Origin: Cyanobium sp. Cruz CV13-4-11
Lineage (GTDB): Bacteria > Cyanobacteriota > Cyanobacteriia > PCC-6307 > Cyanobiaceae
Assembly (NCBI RefSeq): GCF_024346055.1
Contig: NZ_JAGQCH010000020.1
Coordinates: 1-58,463 of the forward strand
Direction of reading: 5' to 3'
Length of the DNA: 58,463 nucleotides
The notes under the pieces were generated by a model. It saw only the letters and a program-made list of their open reading frames with translations, had not been told where the DNA came from and ran no database searches. Shown piece by piece: positions 6,815 to 15,722 of this stretch. The position numbers were made by a program, and so were the translations under genes. Numbering within the stretch: the stretch's first letter is position 1; the number at the start of each line of letters is the position of its first letter.

Positions 6815-7726
6815 TCAGGCGTTGGCTGCCAGCCAGCTGCTCAGGTCGGCCGGGCCCTGGAAGTCGAGCAGGGCGTCGGCCAGGGCTTCCAACTTATCCC
6901 CTGGTAAGGCCTGGATCTGGGCGGTGGTGGCGCCAGTGAGGTGGCCGCAGCGGCGGTTGAGTTGGCGGAGGGTGACCGCTGCTTCGCCCTCAAGGCGGCC
7001 CTCTTGGCGGCCCTCCTGGCGACCCTCGGCCAGCCAGTCCTGCACGGCGCGGGTGTGGCGGATTTCTTCTCGGGGGATACCGACGATCACCATGATTTCT
7101 GCCTCACTGAGTTGGGGAAACCGTTGAACCAGCATAGGCAGCACAACCGTGTCCAGATCCGGGCGGCTGGCGAGGATCTGCTGACAGCAAGCCGGCAGCT
7201 CGCTCTCAGGTCGCACTGGCAGAGTGAGCAGGTTGAGCAGCGGGTCGAGATCCGCCTGCTGGCTCAGGGCCTCCAGGCTGATGGAGCGCACCTCTTCCAA
7301 AAACATCCGCAGATGTCGCGGCGGCTGGACTGGCCCCAGCGTGTGCCGCTGGTGCCGCGTGATCACCACCACCTCCAGGTGCACGACCTGCGGGTGTCGC
7401 TGCAGAAAGCGGTAGGTCTGCGCTGCCAGCCGGTGGTGGAAACCTGAATCCGGGTGCATCTGCACCTCCAGCAGCACCACGGGGAATTCAGGGCTGCCGG
7501 TTTCGGCGCAGCCGGTGCTTTCCCTCGGCCAGAGCACGCCGTCGAGGCGGTGGCTCAGCTCTTTGATTTCGAGGGCCTCAAAGCGATAGAGCCGATCCCC
7601 GGGAGCGGCAGGATCGAGGCTGAATGCGGTAGCCGCGGCGGCTGAGCCGGGTAGAAGCGCGCGAATCAGGTCGGGGGCGCTCTGGAAGACGCGGTAGTAC
7701 CAGCGGTCAGTGTTCAAGAGCAGCAA
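6815..7726 (-). CDS. Rpn-family recombination-promoting nuclease / DUF4351 protein
   Basis: This 303-residue protein has the layout of cyanobacterial Rpn-family (PD-(D/E)XK) nucleases, often annotated as putative transposases. The N-terminal TDRWYYRVFQSAPDL is the family opening. D62 (RLDGVLW) and E87-x-Q89 (FPVVLLEVQMH) form the D...ExQ catalytic pattern, and AAQTYRFLQRHP follows. Residues ~230-250 are a charged RQEGRQEGRLEG repeat, and the last ~60 residues resemble the DUF4351 tail. Rpn proteins cut DNA and favour RecA-independent recombination; some act as anti-phage or toxin-like modules. Start codons available are TTG at 7726 or TTG at 7717; neither has a clear ribosome site. It lies in the toxin-antitoxin debris, flanked by a 35-base direct repeat. 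Confidence 0.75.
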   Translation of the reverse strand: MLLLNTDRWYYRVFQSAPDLIRALLPGSAAAATAFSLDPAAPGDRLYRFEALEIKELSHRLDGVLWPRESTGCAETGSPEFPVVLLEVQMHPDSGFHHRLAAQTYRFLQRHPQVVHLEVVVITRHQRHTLGPVQPPRHLRMFLEEVRSISLEALSQQADLDPLLNLLTLPVRPESELPACCQQILASRPDLDTVVLPMLVQRFPQLSEAEIMVIVGIPREEIRHTRAVQDWLAEGRQEGRQEGRLEGEAAVTLRQLNRRCGHLTGATTAQIQALPGDKLEALADALLDFQGPADLSSWLAANA

Positions 7727-7805
7727 CCCTGGCTGGCGAAAAGGTAGCTGTGGCTTGGGGTTGGGGCTGCAGCCCGTGCGGGGCCTGGTGCAAGTGGAGC
7801 CTCGA

Positions 7806-7840
7806 TGGCGGCAGGAGGCTCAGCGGCTTGTTCGGGCTGG
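7806..7840. repeat. 35-base direct repeat, copy 2
   Basis: This is the second copy of the repeat at 6686-6720, differing at two positions. It lies between the Rpn-family gene and the FitA-like antitoxin, downstream of the antitoxin stop codon. Confidence 0.7.
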
Positions 7841-7861
7841 GGTTCCTGGCTGCTCATCATC

Positions 7862-8107
7862 TCAGCGCGCACGGTCCTCACGGATCAGCTCTTCAGGGCT
7901 TGGATCGAAGACAGGGGTGCCCGCCGCAAGGGCAAGGGCCTGAAGATCGACGATGGCCTGCCGGCGACGCTCGCGGCCATCGCCGCCACAAGCCTGCTGC
8001 AGATCACTAAGCGCCTGCTGGCTAAGGCTGCGATGGTTCTGGCGGGCCCTGAGTTGCAGCATCTGGTGCAGAGGATCAGGAAGATCGCGGATCTGAAGGA
8101 TTGCCAT
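7862..8107 (-). CDS. FitA-like ribbon-helix-helix antitoxin
   Basis: ATG 8107 gives an 81-residue protein starting MAILQIRDLPDPLHQMLQLR, followed by NHRSLSQQALSDL. This is the strand-helix-helix pattern of FitA/Arc-type antitoxins, whose first strand binds DNA. The C-terminal part (DGRERRRQAIVDLQ, FDPSPEELIREDRAR) should bind a PIN-type toxin. The start is chosen at the MAILQIRDL methionine because upstream in-frame codons add sequence not typical of the fold. No PIN toxin follows: downstream lie ~135 bases ending in the direct repeat and then the Rpn gene. A truncated copy of this gene is present at 5486-5625. It is probably an orphan antitoxin. Confidence 0.7.
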   Translation of the reverse strand: MAILQIRDLPDPLHQMLQLRARQNHRSLSQQALSDLQQACGGDGRERRRQAIVDLQALALAAGTPVFDPSPEELIREDRAR

Positions 8108-8225
8108 CCGAAAACCTGTGTGTGGAACGATCCGGTGCATGCGGTTTACCTGCATTTCGCCTGCTCAAAACGCCTCCAGATCCGCTAGGCAGGCCGCCAT
8201 CGTCGACGCCTGCCCCTCCTGCCCC

Positions 8226-8822
8226 TCAATCCCTCACCAACAAAAACCCCTCCAACTCCCGCCCGATCACCTCCCGATTCAGCTCCGCCTGCACCCGGAA
8301 AAGCACCTGGCGGCCTTCGCTCTGCTCGATCGGGCAGAACTCCTCCACCAGGTGTTAGGGGGGGCGGTTGGTGTAGTCGTCGAACAGGATGGGGGTGCCG
8401 GTTTCGGCGGCCAGCTGGGAGTGCAGGAAGCAGGCCACCCGGAAGCGGCCATCGATCAGCACCAGATTGGGTTTCACCGAGCCGTGCCGCCAGGGGGAGT
8501 GCACGTAGTCGCCGAAGCGGTGGCGGTGGCGGTGGCGGTAGGTGGTGGGATAGCCCCAGTCGCCGAGTTCGCCGAGATCGATCGCTTCGATCGTGATCCG
8601 TTCGGCCTGGTCGGCCGTGGCCTCGCGCACCTTCGCGATCCAAGCGGGTGAGGAATCCACGGCCAGGATGCGGGCCTTGCTGTGGTGGGCCACCCAGATC
8701 GTGGAGCTGCCGCTGCCGTATTCGCCATAGACGCTGCAAGCGGCGAGCTCCTGGCGGAACAGCCTGTCGTCGCCCTCGAACAGGGGGGTGGTGGGTGCCT
8801 GCTGGGCGACGTGCTCATGCTG
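8226..8822 (-). pseudogene. SAM-methyltransferase-like gene with internal stop and no start
   Basis: The open frame reads TPLFEGDDRLFRQELAACSV, then VYGEYGSGSSTIWVAHHS and ILAVDSSPAWIAKVREA. This looks like a class I methyltransferase-like protein whose E(Y/F)GSG-ST loop is the SAM-binding turn. KPNLVLIDGRFRVACFLH and ILFDDYTNRPP follow. At 8355-8357 a TAA interrupts the frame, after which the same frame continues as HLVEEFCPIEQSEGRQVLF to a second stop at 8226, so one nonsense change splits an otherwise continuous gene. Upstream, an in-frame TAA at 8823-8825 precedes the first recognisable codons with no usable start between, so the N-terminus is also damaged. Its natural substrate is unknown. 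Confidence 0.6.
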
Positions 8823-8894
8823 TTAAGGATCGGGTTGGGAGAAGGATTCGGCCGCATGGGCTGTCGCCCGCGCCTTGCCGGCTTGCAGAGGATG

Positions 8895-9629
8895 TCAGAG
8901 CTCGGGACCCTGCAGCCGCACCTGGCTCAACCCCGGCAGGTTGGGTGTTGGGCCGGCGCCCTCCTTGCCCTTCAGCATCCCCTCCAGCCGGGCCTCCAGC
9001 TCCTCCACCTGGCTGAGCTGGTCCGCCAGCTTCTGGGCGGCGAGGCGCAGCTGCACGAACTGATCACTCGGTTGCTCGTTGCTGCCCCAGCGCAGTTCGG
9101 CCTTGGCCAGTTCCTCCTCCAGCTTGCCCTGCAGCTTGGCGCGCAGACCATCGAGCTGCTCGAGGGTCTTCAGGGCCAGATCCTTTCCCTTCTCGATATG
9201 GTCCGGCTCCAGGGTGATGCTCTGGCGCAGCAGCATTCGCACACCGGTGAGCAGGGCCGCCGGCACGAACTGGCCGAAGGCCAGGGCGCCGAGGCTGCCG
9301 GTGTGAAGCCAGTCCTCCACCTGGGAGCTGCGGTGGCGGCCGGTCTTGCACCAGTGGGCGAAGTGCTCGCAGTTGTTGAACAGCAGGTTGTAGTTCTGCT
9401 CGCCCAGGCGGCCCATCGCCCGCCGCACGGTGACCCCCGGCGCTGAGACCTCCTCCTCCGGGTACGCCACCACCGTGATCGGCTGGCTGCGGCTGAACTC
9501 TTCGAGCGGACTGCGCAGGATGGCGCGCCCTTCCAGGTAGTGGGCCACCGTGCCGTCGCCCAGGTCGATGCCGTGGTGGTTGAACAGGCCGTGCTGGCGG
9601 GGGGCCTGCAGGTGGTCGGCGAGGGCCAA
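8895..9629 (-). CDS. lecithin retinol acyltransferase (LRAT)-family protein
   Basis: The first ~125 residues form an NlpC/P60-related LRAT domain. LFNHHGIDLGDGTVAHYLEG (residues ~15-34) contains the catalytic histidine, and YNLLFNNCEHFAHWCKTG (~80-97) contains the NCEHF catalytic cysteine motif. LRAT-type thiol enzymes transfer acyl groups between lipids and amines or alcohols; bacterial members are poorly characterised. Residues ~145-245 form a charged, leucine-rich helical tail with heptad-like spacing that is probably a coiled coil. TTG at 9629 is used as start because no ATG or GTG precedes the domain in this frame. It is transcribed convergently with nothing and sits just downstream of clpX on the same strand, marking the border between accessory and core sequence. 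Confidence 0.75.
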   Translation of the reverse strand: MALADHLQAPRQHGLFNHHGIDLGDGTVAHYLEGRAILRSPLEEFSRSQPITVVAYPEEEVSAPGVTVRRAMGRLGEQNYNLLFNNCEHFAHWCKTGRHRSSQVEDWLHTGSLGALAFGQFVPAALLTGVRMLLRQSITLEPDHIEKGKDLALKTLEQLDGLRAKLQGKLEEELAKAELRWGSNEQPSDQFVQLRLAAQKLADQLSQVEELEARLEGMLKGKEGAGPTPNLPGLSQVRLQGPEL

Positions 9630-9730
9630 GGCGTGGCAACAACAGAATCTTCAGCTTCGCGCCGCCGTGGTGCTGCTACGCGATGGCGCCGGGTACGGAT
9701 GGCCGCTCCGGGGCGCCTGCAGGGGGCAGC

Positions 9731-11104
<1,374 letters not shown>

Positions 11105-11166
11105 CGGCGAGGAGGCAGCGGGAGCGGCGGTGGTCGCCCAGGAGGAGGCTGTGGTGGGGCGACGTC

Positions 11167-11793
11167 CTAGGGGACGGCAGGGGCTGGGGCGTCATCGACC
11201 ACCCGGTCGATGAGTCCGTATTCAACCGCTTCCGCCGGGGAAAGGAAGTAGTCGCGGTCGGTATCTTCAGCGATCTTGTCGAGCGGCTGGCCGGTGTGCT
11301 CGGCCATCAGTCCGTTGAGCGTGTCCTTGAGGAACAGGATCTCGCGGGCCTGGATCTCGATGTCCACCGCCTGGCCCTGGGCACCCCCGAGGGGCTGGTG
11401 GATCATGATCCGGGCATTGGGCAGGGCCATCCGCTTGCCGGGAGCCCCGCCGGTGAGCAGGAAGGCCCCCATGCTGGCGGCAAGGCCGTAACAGATGGTC
11501 ACCACATCCGGGGCCACCTGCTGCATGGTGTCGTAGATCGCCAGGCCGGAGGTGACCGAACCGCCCGGGGAGTTGATGTAAATCTGGATGTCCTTCTCGG
11601 GATCCTCGGCTTCCAGGAACAGCAGCTGGGCCACCAGGGAATCGGCCACCTGATCGTCGATGCCGGTGCCCAGAAAGATGATCCGCTCCCGCAGCAGCCG
11701 GGAATAGATGTCGAAGGCCCGGTCGCCGCGGCCGGACTGCTCCACCACTGTGGGCAGCACCCCGGGAGCGGCGGAGGGGCTCGGAGCGACCAT
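11167..11793 (-). CDS. clpP: ATP-dependent Clp protease proteolytic subunit ClpP
   Basis: ClpP is the serine protease chamber that works with ClpX. The catalytic triad is visible: S107 in [10 protein letters not shown]132 in MIHQPLGG and D181 in DTDRDYF, with the same 25- and 49-residue spacings as in Escherichia coli ClpP. The frame is open further upstream to 11913. ATG 11793 is preferred because it gives 208 residues with the usual propeptide-length lead before [21 protein letters not shown], and the extra 40 residues are proline-rich with no family resemblance. It lies between tig and clpX in the standard picocyanobacterial order. Confidence 0.95.
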   Translation of the reverse strand: MVAPSPSAAPGVLPTVVEQSGRGDRAFDIYSRLLRERIIFLGTGIDDQVADSLVAQLLFLEAEDPEKDIQIYINSPGGSVTSGLAIYDTMQQVAPDVVTICYGLAASMGAFLLTGGAPGKRMALPNARIMIHQPLGGAQGQAVDIEIQAREILFLKDTLNGLMAEHTGQPLDKIAEDTDRDYFLSPAEAVEYGLIDRVVDDAPAPAVP

Positions 11794-11949
11794 GCCATTC
11801 CAGGGAAGTGGCCCCTGCCAGAGGTTGCTCACGGGGTGGGGCCGTGACCCCGACGGGCCCGCCAGGTCGGCAGGCAGCCAGTCGGGGATCAGGGGCGAGG
11901 GGGCGTCGATCACGCGGATTCGCTGGCGGACGTGGGGAGTGGCTTCAAT

Positions 11950-13431
11950 CTATGGCTGGGTGTCTTCCTCCTGAGCCTTGCTGCCCCCGGCAGCGGCGGC
12001 GCCCTTCTTCGCTTTGGCCGCGGCCTTCGTGGCTTTTGGCTGCTTCTCCGTGGCGGATTCGCTGGAGCTGTCGCTGGGGTCTGGGGCCTCGTCAACCGCC
12101 GGGGCCTTGTCGGTGATCGTGCTGTTGGCCTCGAGCCACTCCAGCAGCTTCTCCTTCAGCAGGTCCTCGGCCACGGCCAGCCGCAGCCGCTCGGGGTCGA
12201 TGGCGGCACTGTCGCTCAGGCCCTTGCGGATCTCGGCCAGCCTGGCCTCCAGGTCGGCGGCGGCCACCTCGATCTTCTCGGCCGCGGCCAGGGCCTTGAG
12301 CGCCAGGCTGCGCCGCAGGCGCTGCTCGGCTTCGGGCCGGGAGGTGTCCATGAGACTGCGCACCAGATCGGGCGTGAACAGCTTCTTGACGTCCATGCCC
12401 TGCTGGGAGATCTGACCGGCGGTCTGCTCGATCAGGTTGCGCACCTCCTGCTGGATCAGGGTCTCGGGCAGCTCCACCTCCAGCTCCTCCACCAGGACCG
12501 CCAGCAGGGCCTCGTGGCGGTTGGCGCGATGGCGGCGCTCAGCGTCGTCCCGCAGGCGCTGCTCCAGGTCGGCGCGCAGTTCGGCCAGGGTCGGCTTGTC
12601 GCTGGCCTGCTGGGCGAAGGCATCGTCGAGGGCGGGGAGTTCCCGGGTCTTGAGTTCCAGCAGGGTGATGGCGAAGCGGGCCTCCCGGCCGGCCGCCTGC
12701 TCCTGGGGGTAGCTGTCGGGGAAGCGGCAGCTCACGTCGCGGCTGTCGCCGACGGCCATGCCGACGATGCCGGCCACGAAGCCGGGGATCATGCGGCCCT
12801 CCTCCAGTTCCACTTCCATCCCCTCGCTGCTGCCGCCCTCGATGGCCTCGCCGTTGTCGACGAAGCTGCCGCTGAAGGCGATCTGGGCCACGTCACCGTC
12901 GGCGGCGGCCCGATCCTCCACCGGCACCAGGGTGGCCAGCTGGCGGCGCGACTGCTCGATCAGCTCGTCGACCCGGGCGGGGTCGAAGGGAACCGGCTCG
13001 GCTTCGGCCGTGAAGCCCTTGGTGCTGCGGAGGGTGGGGATGGGCTCCACGTCCATCTCCAGGGTGATCGTGAGCTCCTCGCCCGGGTTGAAGCGCTGCA
13101 GGACCAGCTCGAAGGCCTCGTTCAGTTCGGGCCGGCCGATGGCCTCGATGGCCTCCTGCTGCATCGCCTCCCGCACGACGGCGTCCACCAGGTCCTCGAG
13201 GGCGGTGGCGCGGATGCGCAGCGGTCCGATCTGCTGCAGGAGCACCGGCCGGGGCACCCGTCCCTTGCGGAAGCCGGGCAGCTTGACGCTGCGGCTCAGC
13301 TTCTCCAGGGCGGCGTCGTAGCTCTTCTGGCTGCGCCCCGCAGGCACGGCGACCTCCAGCGCCAGACGGCTTCCGGGGCGCGGGGAGGTGGTCACCCGGA
13401 GGTTGGCTTCGGTGCTGGCGGCAGGACTCAT
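11950..13431 (-). CDS. tig: trigger factor
   Basis: Trigger factor is the ribosome-bound chaperone and peptidyl-prolyl isomerase. From ATG 13431 the protein is 493 residues. The N-terminal ribosome-binding domain contains [16 protein letters not shown], whose GFRxGxxP signature docks at the exit tunnel. The central FKBP-type domain follows (about 155-245, with [17 protein letters not shown]), and then the long helical C-terminal cradle. An upstream in-frame ATG at 13542 was rejected because the added 37 residues overlap the divergent promoter region. The tail past ~440 is low-complexity (proline, serine, then [15 protein letters not shown]), as often in picocyanobacterial Tig. It is divergently oriented to asd and leads the tig-clpP-clpX set. 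Confidence 0.95.
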   Translation of the reverse strand: MSPAASTEANLRVTTSPRPGSRLALEVAVPAGRSQKSYDAALEKLSRSVKLPGFRKGRVPRPVLLQQIGPLRIRATALEDLVDAVVREAMQQEAIEAIGRPELNEAFELVLQRFNPGEELTITLEMDVEPIPTLRSTKGFTAEAEPVPFDPARVDELIEQSRRQLATLVPVEDRAAADGDVAQIAFSGSFVDNGEAIEGGSSEGMEVELEEGRMIPGFVAGIVGMAVGDSRDVSCRFPDSYPQEQAAGREARFAITLLELKTRELPALDDAFAQQASDKPTLAELRADLEQRLRDDAERRHRANRHEALLAVLVEELEVELPETLIQQEVRNLIEQTAGQISQQGMDVKKLFTPDLVRSLMDTSRPEAEQRLRRSLALKALAAAEKIEVAAADLEARLAEIRKGLSDSAAIDPERLRLAVAEDLLKEKLLEWLEANSTITDKAPAVDEAPDPSDSSSESATEKQPKATKAAAKAKKGAAAAGGSKAQEEDTQP

Positions 13432-13636
13432 GAAACGGGGCTCGCTTCGGGCAGCCCCCCATCCTAGAAACTGGCCGTTTCGGACCTCTGCCACGTATTG
13501 TGCGATCGACGCAACGGCGCGCCCATATCTCCAACTGAACACTCCTTTCCGGCCTCAGGCCGGTGGTTTTGTTTCAGGGTCCCGTTTCCGCAGTCCCCTT
13601 CCCGACCCCGTCCCGCCACCTGTTCCTTTCCCCCCG
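13432..13636. promoter_or_regulatory. divergent tig/asd intergenic region
   Basis: About 205 bases separate the tig and asd starts and must contain the promoters for both directions. No reliable -35/-10 pair could be fixed by eye. The only distinct structure is the hairpin at 13549-13574 on the asd side. Confidence 0.5.
13549..13574 (+). terminator. hairpin with T-rich tail in the asd leader
   Basis: CCGGCC (13549-13554) and GGCCGG (13558-13563) form a perfect 6-bp stem around the loop TCA, followed by TGGTTTTGTTT. On the plus strand this has the form of an intrinsic terminator. It lies ~60 bases before the asd start, where no upstream plus-strand gene exists, so it may act as a leader attenuator or may terminate antisense transcription. 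Confidence 0.45.
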
Positions 13637-14719
13637 TTGACCGTCTCAGCGACCCTGTCTTCCCTTTCGCGCCAGCTGCCTTCCAGGCCGCTGCGCATCG
13701 CCATCCTCGGCGCCACGGGAGCCGTGGGCCAGGAGCTCCTGGCCCTGCTGCAGGAACGGGGCTTCCCGGTGGCGGAACTGCTGCCACTGGCTTCCCCCCG
13801 TTCCGCCGGCCAGGAACTCGACTGGCGGGGTGACCGCCTCCAGGTGCGGCCCGTCGGGCCCGGGGCCTTCGAGGGCATCGACCTGGTGCTGGCCTCGGCC
13901 GGGGGTTCGGTGTCCCGGCAGTGGGCTCCGGTGGCGGTGGCGGCCGGCGCCGTGGTGATCGACAACTCCAGTGCCTTCCGCATGGATCCGGCGGTGCCCC
14001 TGGTGGTGCCTGAGGTGAATCCCCAGGCCGCCTTCACCCATGACGGCATCATCGCCAATCCCAACTGCACCACGATCCTGCTGACGCTGGCCCTGGCGCC
14101 CCTGGCGGCCCGGCGCCCGATCCGCCGGGTCGTGATCAGCACCTACCAGTCGGCCAGCGGCGCCGGCGCCCGCGCCATGGAGGAACTGCGCCAGCTGAGC
14201 CGCACGGTGCTCGATGGCGGCGAGCCGGTGAGCGCCGTGCTGCCCCATTCGTTGGCCTTCAACCTCTTCCTGCACAATTCGCCCCTGGAGCCCAGCGGCT
14301 ACTGCGAGGAGGAGCTCAAGATGCTCCACGAAACCCGCAAAATCATGGGGCTCCCTCAGCTGCGCCTGACGGCCACCTGCGTGCGGGTGCCTGTCCTGCG
14401 GGCCCATTCCGAAGCCGTCAACATCGAATTCGAGGAGCCCTTTCCCGTGGCGGAGGCCCGCAAGCTGTTGGCGGCCGCCCCTGGCGTGGAGCTGATCGAG
14501 AACTTCGAGACCAACCGCTTCCCCATGCCCACCGACGTCACCGGTCGGGATGCGGTGGCCGTGGGCCGCATCCGCCAGGACCTCAGCGATCCCCGGGCCC
14601 TGGAGCTGTGGCTCTGCGGTGACCAGATCCGCAAGGGGGCGGCCCTCAACGCCATCCAGATCGCCGAACTGCTGCGCGAACCCGCCGCGGCGGCTCCGGG
14701 CCCAGGAGGTGCCGTTTGA
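13637..14719 (+). CDS. asd: aspartate-semialdehyde dehydrogenase
   Basis: Asd reduces L-aspartyl-4-phosphate with NADPH to the semialdehyde that feeds lysine, threonine and methionine synthesis. The NADP-binding loop [13 protein letters not shown] lies at ~23-35, the catalytic cysteine is C144 in [11 protein letters not shown], and [17 protein letters not shown] and [13 protein letters not shown] (with the active-site histidine) follow. Upstream the frame is open for 83 more codons of low-complexity sequence. TTG 13637 is chosen because it gives [20 protein letters not shown] before the Rossmann strand and a normal length of 360, but the start is not proven. The stop overlaps the dapA start (TTGA), so translation of the two is coupled. 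Confidence 0.93.
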   Translation: MTVSATLSSLSRQLPSRPLRIAILGATGAVGQELLALLQERGFPVAELLPLASPRSAGQELDWRGDRLQVRPVGPGAFEGIDLVLASAGGSVSRQWAPVAVAAGAVVIDNSSAFRMDPAVPLVVPEVNPQAAFTHDGIIANPNCTTILLTLALAPLAARRPIRRVVISTYQSASGAGARAMEELRQLSRTVLDGGEPVSAVLPHSLAFNLFLHNSPLEPSGYCEEELKMLHETRKIMGLPQLRLTATCVRVPVLRAHSEAVNIEFEEPFPVAEARKLLAAAPGVELIENFETNRFPMPTDVTGRDAVAVGRIRQDLSDPRALELWLCGDQIRKGAALNAIQIAELLREPAAAAPGPGGAV

Positions 14720-15645
14720 GCACGGCCACCCTGCTGGCGCCAAGCACGGCCCCCTCGCCCGAGGCCCCCTTCGGCCGCCTGCTCACCGCCATGGTGACCC
14801 CCTTCCAACCGGACGGTGCCGTCGATCTCGAGCTGGCGGCCCGGCTGGCGGACCATCTGGTCAGCAACGGATCCGATGGGCTGGTGCTGTGTGGCACCAC
14901 CGGCGAATCACCCACCCTCTCCTGGCAGGAGCAGCACGCGTTGTTCGCCGCCGTGAAGGGTGCCGTTGGCACGCGCGCCCGCCTGCTGGCGGGCAGCGGC
15001 AGCAACTGCACGGCCGAGGCGGTGGAAGCCACCGCTGAGGCGGCCGCCCTCGGCGCCGATGGCGCCCTGGTGGTGGTGCCCTACTACAACAAGCCTCCCC
15101 AGGAGGGCCTGGAAGCCCATTTCCGGGCCGTGGCCCAGGCCGCTCCTGAGCTGCCCCTGATGCTTTACAACATTCCTGGCCGCACCGGTTGCAGCCTGGC
15201 ACCGGACACCACAGCCCGCCTGCTGGATCAGACCAACGTGGTGGGTTTCAAGGCCGCCAGCGGCACCACCGAAGAGGTCAGCAGGCTGCGGGAGCTCTGC
15301 GGCGACCGCCTGGCGATCTACAGCGGCGATGACGCCCTCACCCTGCCGATGCTGGCGGTGGGCGCCGTGGGTGTGGTGAGCGTGGCCAGCCATCTGGTGG
15401 GCCCCCAGATCCGGGCCATGCTCCTGGCCTACCTGAGCGGCGATGTCGCCGCAGCCCAGGACGCGCACCAGCAGCTGCTGCCCCTGTGCCGGGCGTTGTT
15501 CTGCACCACCAATCCGATCCCCGTCAAAGCCGCCCTTGAGATCAGCGGCTGGCCGGTGGGTGCCCCCCGACTTCCCCTTCTTTCCGCCGATACCGACGTG
15601 CGACAGCGCCTTTCCTCGATCCTGGCCGCCCTGCGTCCCACCTGA
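14716..15645 (+). CDS. dapA: 4-hydroxy-tetrahydrodipicolinate synthase
   Basis: DapA condenses aspartate semialdehyde with pyruvate in the first committed step of lysine and diaminopimelate synthesis. The TIM-barrel motifs are complete: GTTGES at 60-65, Y151 in [10 protein letters not shown] and the Schiff-base lysine K179 in VVGFKAASG. The 309-residue length is standard. The TTG start at 14716 overlaps the asd stop, which places it immediately after the enzyme that makes its substrate, and rnj follows 77 bases later. This asd-dapA-rnj order is common in picocyanobacteria. Confidence 0.95.
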   Translation: MSTATLLAPSTAPSPEAPFGRLLTAMVTPFQPDGAVDLELAARLADHLVSNGSDGLVLCGTTGESPTLSWQEQHALFAAVKGAVGTRARLLAGSGSNCTAEAVEATAEAAALGADGALVVVPYYNKPPQEGLEAHFRAVAQAAPELPLMLYNIPGRTGCSLAPDTTARLLDQTNVVGFKAASGTTEEVSRLRELCGDRLAIYSGDDALTLPMLAVGAVGVVSVASHLVGPQIRAMLLAYLSGDVAAAQDAHQQLLPLCRALFCTTNPIPVKAALEISGWPVGAPRLPLLSADTDVRQRLSSILAALRPT

Positions 15646-15722
15646 CGCCAAGGCTGATTTCCAGAGTCACATCCGCTTCCGCTTCCCGTTCCTTTCCATC
15701 GCCACCCTGAGTCCCTAACTAC

